Shown: positions 1-5,246 of the stretch, one piece after another | How the letters are laid out: every line of letters starts with the position of its first letter | Numbering within the stretch: the stretch's first letter is position 1 | NCBI GenBank assembly: GCA_020216575.1 | Contig: JAIUYC010000388.1 | Coordinates: 1-5,246 of the forward strand | Source: Coleofasciculus sp. S288 | Lineage (GTDB): Bacteria; Cyanobacteriota; Cyanobacteriia; Cyanobacteriales; Coleofasciculaceae | DNA: 5,246 bases | Reading direction: 5' to 3' | Notes under the pieces: model-generated | The model's input: only the letters and a program-made list of their open reading frames with translations | Database searches by the model: none | What the model was told of the DNA's origin: nothing | Position numbers and translations under genes: made by a program

Positions 1-821
1 AATAGCTTAATGTTCTGCCGCAGTTGTTCAGCTCGCTCATAAGTGGTTTCTAAAGATGTTTCTGGCAGCAGCAACAGAAACTCCTCACCCCCATAACGGC
101 AAGCAATATCTGAAGCACGAATTTGCTTGGGGAGGAACCTTCCTATTTCTCGCAGGAGGAAATCTCCAGCCGCGTGACCAAAGGTTTCATTGAAGTACTC
201 AAAGTGATTGATATCGATGAGGATGAGTCCCAGAGGTTGATGGTGACGTTCAGATCGCCGGATCTCCCGTTCCAAAGATTCTTCTAGGTAACGGCGGTTG
301 TAGAGTTTGGTTAGGGGGTCGCGAAGGCTTTGGTTATTGAGGGTGTCCCGGAGTTTCAAATTGGCTAATGCTAAGCTTATATGTTTGGCAACGGTTACCG
401 CCAGTTGTCTGGTTTCAGCAATTCCTCCCCGTTCTAGGGAACCGACATACAATACTCCCAATGTTTCCCCCTGTACCATTATTGGGACGCAAAACGTTTC
501 AACGGGCAGAACATTGGGGCGGATATGTTGACAAACTAACCCATGATGGGTATCTTCTACGAGGTGAGCTTTTTGCCGTTGGAGTGCGAGGCACTCATGA
601 GGGGTAAATATGGGATCGCTGGTGAGCGGTATCGATCCCCAAGATGCGATCGCCTCCAAGTTATTTGAAGAACGCATGATATAAATTGCCCCCACTGTAT
701 TGGGAAACAGTTGTTGCATCAATGGTTTGACTGATGTATATGCCTCTTCAACAGAGAAACACGATTGAAGTGAATCAATCAGCCGATCCAGTAATGTGAT
801 ATTTAAAAAAGTAGTTTGCAT
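1..821 (-). CDS. GAF-GGDEF diguanylate cyclase, C-terminus beyond window
   Basis: This gene reads leftward from ATG 821-819 and runs off the left edge after 273 codons. It probably makes cyclic di-GMP from two GTP in the cytoplasm. Residues about 10-155 look like a GAF sensor domain, with the typical strand 'GETLGVLYVGS' at 118-128. A short helix and the linker 'LRDPLTKLYNRRYLEE' (166-181) lead into the GGDEF domain. The metal-binding aspartate lies in 'LIDINHFEYFN', the active loop is RYGGEEF with GGEEF at 244-248, and an RxxD inhibitory site (RASD, 235-238) sits five residues before GGEEF. That arrangement predicts product inhibition. There is no transmembrane segment or signal peptide. The start is uncertain: the frame stays open upstream and an in-frame ATG at 896-894 would add 25 residues. 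Neither start has a clear Shine-Dalgarno site. The ligand of the GAF domain is unknown. Identification as a cyclase is firm; the signal it senses is not. Confidence 0.93.
   Translation of the reverse strand, partial: MQTTFLNITLLDRLIDSLQSCFSVEEAYTSVKPLMQQLFPNTVGAIYIMRSSNNLEAIASWGSIPLTSDPIFTPHECLALQRQKAHLVEDTHHGLVCQHIRPNVLPVETFCVPIMVQGETLGVLYVGSLERGGIAETRQLAVTVAKHISLALANLKLRDTLNNQSLRDPLTKLYNRRYLEESLEREIRRSERHHQPLGLILIDINHFEYFNETFGHAAGDFLLREIGRFLPKQIRASDIACRYGGEEFLLLLPETSLETTYERAEQLRQNIKL
646..653. repeat. HIP1 palindrome GCGATCGC
   Basis: A perfect HIP1 octamer inside the GAF domain part of the minus-strand diguanylate cyclase gene. Confidence 0.85.
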
Positions 822-1037
822 TAGACTGCTATAGTTTGGTGTTGAGCTTCGAGAATTTGGTAGTGCGCCCTGACACCAGCGTTTCAAGTCTGGCATTGCT
901 ACTCTGTACGAGAGCCAAGCCAGTCATCCAAGAAAGAATGAGGAATTAGAACTCTCTTTAATAATGTAAGTTAATCTTTATTAGGTTCATACCTGAGCTA
1001 GCTGAGTCTAACCGGAAGCTACTCCAAATCGATTTGA
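822..1037. other. Intergenic region between divergent genes, no gene seen
   Basis: This stretch separates the minus-strand diguanylate cyclase from the plus-strand tract and GH2 gene. Stops are frequent in most frames. The exception is the minus-strand extension of the cyclase frame, open up to about position 926, with an in-frame ATG at 896-894. The part around 950-990 is AT-rich and is the most likely place for divergent promoters. I could not find a -35/-10 pair that I would defend. An AGCTAGCT palindrome near 998-1005 is too short to call an operator. No tRNA, terminator hairpin or repeat was seen. Confidence 0.5.
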
Positions 1038-1232
1038 CTATACTTCCCACGGGTACAGATTCCGTTTCAAGGAAGGTTGCTATCTCACGTTATTGGGTGG
1101 CATCAACAAAGCCACGCTGAAACACTTCAAAAAGAAGCAAAAGCTCGCTCTTTGCAAGACTTTAAAAGTTTTGTAAATCAACAACGTGCAAGGGGTGAAA
1201 TCGAGATCCTTGTGGTTAGGCTAGATATGTAA
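1038..1232 (+). pseudogene. Possible gene remnant: open tract with coding-like tail
   Basis: The frame is open from just after a TGA at 1035-1037 to a TAA at 1230-1232, giving 64 codons with no ATG or GTG start. The translated tail looks like a real protein end rather than random sequence. It has an amphipathic, charged helix-like stretch ('AETLQKEAKARSLQDFKSF') followed by a hydrophobic strand ('EIEILVVRLDM') and then the stop. A TTG at 1077-1079 could start a 51-residue product, but GGAAGG directly abuts it with no spacing. The tract lies in the same frame as the GH2 gene and ends 18 bases before its ATG. I do not recognise the family. It may be the 3' end of a gene whose front was deleted, a short unannotated gene, or chance. 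Confidence 0.3.
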
Positions 1233-1250
1233 CCTAAGATAGATGTATTT

Positions 1251-3245
1251 ATGCACTCGTTGGGTAAGCAGCTGGAAAATTGTTATGAATTAGCCTGCGA
1301 TCCCGCTACCAGGGCTAATTGTTACCAGACCGACACAGCATATCCACGTCCACAATTGCGGCGCGACGACTGGATTTGTCTGAATGGTTCATGGAAGTTT
1401 ACATTTGATGACGCTGGGCAATTTGTTCAACCCACCGACATTTCTGACTGGAGTCATACTATTGAAGTTCCTTTTGCTCCAGAATCCGCCAAAAGTGGCA
1501 TCGGTGACACAGGTTTTCATCCCAACTGCTGGTATGAGCGGGAATTTGAGCTACCCAAAGGAGAGGATCGGGTGCTGCTCCACTTTGGGGCTGTAGATTA
1601 TCGTGCCCGTGTGTGGGTCAACGGTCAATTCATGGCTGACCATGAAGGCGGACATACCCCGTTCAGCATCGACATTACACCTGTCTTGAATGAAAATGGG
1701 TTACAGCGGGTAACAGTCTGGGCGCAAGACGACCCCCACGATTTGGCTAAACCCCGTGGTAAGCAGGATTGGCAGCTAGAGCCGCATAGTATCTGGTATC
1801 CACGCACTAGCGGCATTTGGCAGACAGTCTGGGTAGAGCAAGTTCCTGCCACTTATATCGATCGCATCCGTTGGACGCCGCACTTCGAGCGGTGGGAGAT
1901 TGGCTTTGAAGCCTTTGTAGCAGGTGAGCAGTACGATGGTCTACAAGTCAAGGTCAAACTGACAGCTAATTGTCATTTGCTGGTGAACGATACCTACGAA
2001 GTGATCAACGGTGAGATTCACCGACGCATCGCACTATCTGACCCAGGCATTGACGACTACCGCAATGAATTACTCTGGAGTCCGGAGAAGCCAACCCTAA
2101 TCGATGCCGAAGTTCAACTGTGGCACGGAGACAGGCTGATTGATGAAGTGAAGTCCTATACGGCAATGCGGACGGTGGGGATACAGCGCGATCGCTTCAT
2201 GCTCAATGGTCGCCCTTACTATTTGCGTCTGGTTCTAGACCAAGGCTACTGGCCTGATACCCTAATGACTGCCCCCTCCGATGAAGCGTTGCGTCGTGAT
2301 GTCGAGTTAGCCAAGAGCATGGGTTTCAATGGTGTCCGCAAGCACCAAAAGATTGAAGACCCCCGGTTCTTGTATTGGGCAGATGTGCTGGGCTTGATGG
2401 TTTGGGAAGAAATGCCCAGCCCCTATCGTTTTACGCCCAAAGCGGTAGAACGAATTACAAAAGAGTGGACTGAGGTCATCAATCGGGATGCCAGCCACCC
2501 TTGTGTTGTGGTGTGGGTGCCGTTCAATGAATCTTGGGGCGTTCCTGACTTGACGGCGACAGAGGCTCATCAACACTGCGTCCAAGCGCTCTATCACTTG
2601 ACCAAAACTCTAGACCCGACTCGCCCAGTAGTAGGCAATGACGGCTGGGAGAGTGCTGCTACCGACATCCTGGCTATCCATGACTACGATAACAAGCCAA
2701 CTCGACTGGCAAAGCGTTATGGGCCAGAGGTCAAGTTATCAGACCTGTTTGATCGCCAACGTCCGGGAGGGCGCGTCCTCACCCTGGATGGTCATCCCCA
2801 TAATGGGCAGCCCATCATGCTGACTGAATTCGGTGGCATTGCTTATGCCGCTCCTGAAGAACCGGATGCCGATAAAATCTGGGGATATGTCCGGTCTTCG
2901 GATGTCTCAGAGTTGCAAATCCGGTATACCGCGCTACTGGAGGTAGTTAACAAAGTCGAATTGTTCAGTGGATTTTGTTACACCCAGTTGACGGATACGT
3001 TCCAGGAAGCCAATGGCCTGTTGTATGCAGACCGCACGCCAAAGTTTCCCATTGAAGCGATCGCACATGCAACTCTAGGCAGGGGCGAAGAGGAAGAGGA
3101 GGACGTTATGCTCTCTAGCATTAAAGCTAAATGGTCGCCAGAGCAAAATGTATTCTCAGGAGCTGTTAAAGCCGGATGGGCGTCCGCTGACTCTCTACAG
3201 CAGATACCCCATTGTGCAGGGCATCCAGGCTCCCAGCCCCGGTAA
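1251..3245 (+). CDS. Glycoside hydrolase family 2 protein (beta-galactosidase-like)
   Basis: A probable cytoplasmic retaining glycosidase of family GH2, with no signal peptide. Residues about 38-200 form the sugar-binding jelly roll ('LNGSWKFTFDD', 'WYEREFELP', 'VWVNGQF', 'TSGIWQTVWVE'). About 200-310 is the immunoglobulin-like domain, and 310-608 is the TIM barrel starting at 'FMLNGRPYYLR'. The acid/base is Glu427 in 'VPFNESWG' and the nucleophile is Glu526 in 'MLTEFGG'. 'KHQKIEDPRF...GLMVWEE' (364-387) is the usual GH2 barrel signature. The substrate is uncertain. galT next door favours a galactoside, and I see no Asn-x-Lys motif of beta-glucuronidases before 'GLLYADRTPK'. At 664 residues it is far shorter than LacZ, with no large C-terminal domain. 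The start is the only ATG after an in-frame TAA (1230-1232); it has no Shine-Dalgarno site. Residues after about 608 are unlike the family: an acidic run (EEEEED, 613-618), then sequence that overlaps galT in another frame. The true end may therefore be altered. Confidence 0.92.
   Translation: MHSLGKQLENCYELACDPATRANCYQTDTAYPRPQLRRDDWICLNGSWKFTFDDAGQFVQPTDISDWSHTIEVPFAPESAKSGIGDTGFHPNCWYEREFELPKGEDRVLLHFGAVDYRARVWVNGQFMADHEGGHTPFSIDITPVLNENGLQRVTVWAQDDPHDLAKPRGKQDWQLEPHSIWYPRTSGIWQTVWVEQVPATYIDRIRWTPHFERWEIGFEAFVAGEQYDGLQVKVKLTANCHLLVNDTYEVINGEIHRRIALSDPGIDDYRNELLWSPEKPTLIDAEVQLWHGDRLIDEVKSYTAMRTVGIQRDRFMLNGRPYYLRLVLDQGYWPDTLMTAPSDEALRRDVELAKSMGFNGVRKHQKIEDPRFLYWADVLGLMVWEEMPSPYRFTPKAVERITKEWTEVINRDASHPCVVVWVPFNESWGVPDLTATEAHQHCVQALYHLTKTLDPTRPVVGNDGWESAATDILAIHDYDNKPTRLAKRYGPEVKLSDLFDRQRPGGRVLTLDGHPHNGQPIMLTEFGGIAYAAPEEPDADKIWGYVRSSDVSELQIRYTALLEVVNKVELFSGFCYTQLTDTFQEANGLLYADRTPKFPIEAIAHATLGRGEEEEEDVMLSSIKAKWSPEQNVFSGAVKAGWASADSLQQIPHCAGHPGSQPR
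2188..2195. repeat. HIP1 palindrome GCGATCGC
   Basis: A perfect copy of the octamer that is over-represented in many cyanobacterial genomes. It lies inside the GH2 coding region, where it encodes part of 'QRDRF'. Its value here is as a lineage marker. Confidence 0.85.
3057..3064. repeat. HIP1 palindrome GCGATCGC
   Basis: A perfect HIP1 octamer near the 3' end of the GH2 barrel coding sequence ('IEAIAHA'), about 30 bases before the polypurine tract. Confidence 0.85.
3097..3102 (+). promoter_or_regulatory. Perfect Shine-Dalgarno AGGAGG inside the GH2 gene
   Basis: AGGAGG is followed, after five bases, by an ATG at 3108-3110 in the GH2 frame. The site sits in a polypurine stretch (3081-3103) that encodes the acidic run. 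It could drive internal initiation of a 45-residue product ending at 3245, or load ribosomes upstream of the galT start, which is 45 bases beyond the site and has only a weak site of its own. It may also be merely a by-product of glutamate codons. Confidence 0.4.
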
Positions 3246-4248
3246 CGAGCCGATTCAAGCCAATCCACACTTGCGCTGGCATCCCTTGCGCGGCGAGTGG
3301 ATTGCTTACGCTAGTCATCGTCAGGGGCGGACGTTCATGCCGCCCCCAGAGTACAACCCACTGGCACCCACCATCGATCCTCAGTTTCCCAGCGAACTGC
3401 CTCAGGGGCAGTATGACATCGCGGTTTTCGACAATCGCTTTGCTTCGATGAAGCTGGCGGCACATGACCCACCCACCAGTATTGTTGAAACTCTACCCGC
3501 CAATGGTGTCTGCGAGGTGGTAGTCTTCACCCAAGACCCCGAAGCGTCCCTCGGTTCCCTGGAACTGGATCACCTGGATTTGCTGTTGCAAGTGTGGGCT
3601 GACCGAACTCGCGTACTCGGAGGGCATCCGCACATTCAGTACGTGCTGCCTTTCGAGAATCGGGGTGTGGAGATGGGGGTAACGTTGCTGCATCCCCATG
3701 GTCAGATTTACGCTTATCCGTTTGTGCCTCCTGTTCCGGCACGAATGCAGGAACGCCAGCAGGCATATTACCAGGAAAATCAGCGGGGATTGCTGCAAGA
3801 TTTGATTCAAAAGGAGATTGAGGACAAGCAGCGGATTCTTTATTTGGATGAAAATGCGATCGCATTTGTCCCCGCCTGCGCCCGTTATCCCTACGAAGTT
3901 TGGATTGCAACAATTGAGCCAGTTGGCACATTCATCGACCTTACGCTAGACCAGCGTCGAGGACTTGCCAGAGCCTTAAAGACTGTCACTCTCAAGTATG
4001 ACGGCTTATGGAACCGTACCTTCCCTTACTTGATGGCTTGGTTCCAAGCACCGACTGACGGGCAACCCCATCCGGAATCCCATCTGCACGCGGAGTTCTA
4101 TCCCCCGTATCGTACTCAGGATAAGCTTAAGTACTTAGCCGGAACCGAACTGGCAGCGGGAATGTTTGCCAATGACGCCCTCCCAGAAGAGAAAGCGAAG
4201 GAGTTACAGGCAGTATCGATAATTCTGGAAGAAGGGGTACAGGTATGA
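3148..4248 (+). CDS. galT: Galactose-1-phosphate uridylyltransferase
   Basis: This enzyme moves UMP between UDP-glucose and galactose-1-phosphate in the cytoplasmic Leloir pathway. The 366 residues are close to the roughly 350 usual for the family. The N-terminal half holds 'NPHLRWHPLRGEWIAYASHR' (39-58), 'FDNRF' (94-98) and 'PFENRG' (168-173). The active-site HPHGQ is at 182-186, with His184 as the expected uridylylated nucleophile and Gln186 retained. The C-terminal half ends with 'HLHAEFYPPYR' (312-322). By comparison with E. coli GalT, the zinc-site Cys52, Cys55 and His115 seem absent ('TFMPPPEYNP', 'FTQDPEASL'), and two iron-site histidines appear as Phe and Glu ('YLMAWFQAP', 'HAEF'). 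ATG 3148 is preferred because conserved-looking sequence begins there and no in-frame ATG lies close upstream. Its first 98 bases overlap the GH2 frame. Its stop overlaps the next gene's ATG, so coupled translation is likely. The function call is strong; sugar specificity is inferred. Confidence 0.94.
   Translation: MYSQELLKPDGRPLTLYSRYPIVQGIQAPSPGNEPIQANPHLRWHPLRGEWIAYASHRQGRTFMPPPEYNPLAPTIDPQFPSELPQGQYDIAVFDNRFASMKLAAHDPPTSIVETLPANGVCEVVVFTQDPEASLGSLELDHLDLLLQVWADRTRVLGGHPHIQYVLPFENRGVEMGVTLLHPHGQIYAYPFVPPVPARMQERQQAYYQENQRGLLQDLIQKEIEDKQRILYLDENAIAFVPACARYPYEVWIATIEPVGTFIDLTLDQRRGLARALKTVTLKYDGLWNRTFPYLMAWFQAPTDGQPHPESHLHAEFYPPYRTQDKLKYLAGTELAAGMFANDALPEEKAKELQAVSIILEEGVQV
3856..3863. repeat. 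HIP1 palindrome GCGATCGC
   Basis: A perfect HIP1 octamer within galT ('ENAIAF'). A one-mismatch relative, GCGATCGG, occurs at 4866-4873 in the M24 gene. Confidence 0.85.
4232..4237 (+). promoter_or_regulatory. Probable ribosome binding site for the M24 gene
   Basis: AAGGGG lies seven bases before ATG 4245, inside the last codons of galT. Together with the 4-base ATGA overlap it supports the chosen start of the downstream gene and re-initiation after galT. Confidence 0.5.
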
Positions 4249-5246
4249 AGGAATTGAATGAAGAAGTCTCCCGAAAACTGGAGTTAATCCGGGTAGCCCT
4301 AACTGAAACTGGCGCGACGGGTGTCCGGCTTAAGGGAACAGATTGGTTTGCTTGGGCAACGGCTGGCGCTTCCAATACCGTGTTGCTCACGGCTGAAACC
4401 GGAGTGGCAGAAGTGTTGGTAACGGTTCGAGATGCCTGGGTATTGACGGATGAAATCGAAGCCCAGCGTTTAGAAGATGAGGAACTTTCGGCGGACTTCA
4501 AGCTGCACGTTAACCCTTGGGCTGATGCTGCTGCTCGTGAATCGTTTGTGCGAGATGTGACGAATGAAGAGAAGGTTATTAGTGACCGTCCAATCCCTCA
4601 CCTAGAGAAGCGATTACCCGCATCTCTACAACAGCATAAACGGGTAATGATGTCAAGTGAGCTAGAGCGATATCGCGAAGTGGGGCGTAAGGCTAGCGAA
4701 GCCATGACACAGGTACTATCAAAGGCTCAACCTACCTGGACAGAATATCAGCTTGCGGGTGCGGGTGCCGAGGCGTTGTGGGCGAGGGGACTACATCCAG
4801 CGCTGACTCTAGTGGCTGGTGAGAGGCGTTTGCCGCTATACCGTCATGCTACTGCAACTGGGGAAGCGATCGGACGGCAAGCGATGTTGGTGTTTTGCGC
4901 GAGGGGATATGGTTTATATGCGAATCTTACCCGATTTGTCTCATTTGGTTCGCTTGGGGATGAACGCGCCGAATTGCATCACCATGTGCGGGAAATTGAA
5001 GCCCAAGCGCTGAATTTGTGCAAACCTGGAACATCTCTGGATGCCGTTTATCATACCTTGGCTCAGGCTTATGAACAGCACGGATTTCCCAATGCAATTC
5101 GGGAACATCACCAGGGAGGAACGACGGGATATCTGGCACGAGAAATTGTGGCAAATCCTACTACTACTGACACTTTAATAGAAGGCATTCCTGTTGCTTG
5201 GAATCCAAGTTTAGTAGGGGCAAAGGTTGAAGATACGTTTGTGATT
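4245..5246 (+). CDS. M24 family peptidase homologue, metal site degenerate, 3' end missing
   Basis: The frame is open for 334 codons to the right edge. Residues about 1-135 resemble the N-terminal domain of Xaa-Pro aminopeptidase/creatinase proteins. From about 137 ('SSELERYREVGRKASEAM') the pita-bread domain begins. Its landmarks are 'RHATATGEAIGRQAMLVF' (200-217), 'GLYANLTRFVSFG' (223-235), 'HHQGGTTGY' (288-296) and 'AWNPSLVGAKVEDT' (318-331). Active M24 enzymes bind two metals with Asp, Asp, His, Glu, Glu. Here the aspartate positions appear to be Phe217 and Asn227 and the first glutamate Asn320. A histidine in 'HHQGG' and Glu329 in 'VEDT' remain. The protein may therefore be inactive as a dinuclear peptidase, or may do something else. 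There is no signal peptide. The start overlaps the galT stop (ATGA) with a ribosome site just upstream. The end of the domain is visible, so only a short tail is probably missing. A role in galactose metabolism is suggested only by position. Confidence 0.85.
   Translation, partial: MKELNEEVSRKLELIRVALTETGATGVRLKGTDWFAWATAGASNTVLLTAETGVAEVLVTVRDAWVLTDEIEAQRLEDEELSADFKLHVNPWADAAARESFVRDVTNEEKVISDRPIPHLEKRLPASLQQHKRVMMSSELERYREVGRKASEAMTQVLSKAQPTWTEYQLAGAGAEALWARGLHPALTLVAGERRLPLYRHATATGEAIGRQAMLVFCARGYGLYANLTRFVSFGSLGDERAELHHHVREIEAQALNLCKPGTSLDAVYHTLAQAYEQHGFPNAIREHHQGGTTGYLAREIVANPTTTDTLIEGIPVAWNPSLVGAKVEDTFVI

Noticed and set aside
307..607. Two plus-strand open frames of 74 and 79 codons
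   Set aside because: They lie opposite the minus-strand GAF-GGDEF gene, whose domain motifs are clear. They are antisense shadows.
877..895. Short inverted repeat CCAG...CTGG
   Set aside because: Only four base pairs of stem with a ten-base loop and no T-run; too weak for a terminator or operator.
1034..1044. TTGACT and overlapping TATACT as promoter elements
   Set aside because: They overlap each other, so they cannot form one promoter. Neither has a suitable partner at 16-18 bases spacing.
1228..1241. NtcA-like GTA-N8-TAC site before the GH2 gene
   Set aside because: The right half reads TAG, not TAC, and no well-placed -10 box follows before the start codon.
3493..3931. Minus-strand open frames of 105 and 134 codons opposite galT
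   Set aside because: They mirror well-conserved galT codons, have arginine/proline-rich random-looking translations and show no domain motifs.
4127..4501. Minus-strand open frame of 124 codons, Ser/Thr/Val-rich
   Set aside because: It spans the galT/M24 junction antisense to both genes, and its composition is explained by the opposite strand's codons.

Overview
The window looks like cyanobacterial chromosome. It carries four perfect copies of the cyanobacterial palindrome GCGATCGC (HIP1) in 5.2 kb, has moderate GC content, lacks Shine-Dalgarno sites in front of several genes, and encodes proteins of cyanobacterial style. The genus cannot be fixed from the sequence alone.

Layout. Positions 1-821, minus strand: the N-terminal 273 codons of a GAF-GGDEF diguanylate cyclase, cut by the left edge. 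Positions 822-1250: a 429-base gap between divergent genes. It holds no complete gene, but an open tract at 1038-1232 reads like the tail of a lost or unrecognised protein. Positions 1251-5246, plus strand: a tight three-gene cluster. It consists of a glycoside hydrolase family 2 enzyme (beta-galactosidase-like), a galactose-1-phosphate uridylyltransferase (galT), and an M24 'pita-bread' peptidase homologue cut by the right edge. The GH2 reading frame overlaps galT by 98 bases, and galT overlaps the M24 gene by 4 bases (ATGA). The three are therefore probably co-transcribed and at least partly translationally coupled.

How the genes may work together. The GH2 enzyme has no signal peptide and would release a sugar, possibly galactose, from an internal or imported glycoside. 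GalT would exchange galactose-1-phosphate with UDP-glucose in the Leloir pathway. No galactokinase or epimerase is visible here. The M24 protein has no evident sugar role, and most of its metal ligands appear to be replaced, so it may be a non-catalytic or re-purposed member. The diguanylate cyclase is divergently transcribed and probably functionally separate.

The main points of interest are the long GH2/galT overlap with a perfect Shine-Dalgarno/ATG pair just before it, the apparent loss of metal ligands in both GalT and the M24 protein, and the coding-like remnant upstream of the GH2 gene. I found no RNA gene, CRISPR array, insertion sequence or convincing terminator.
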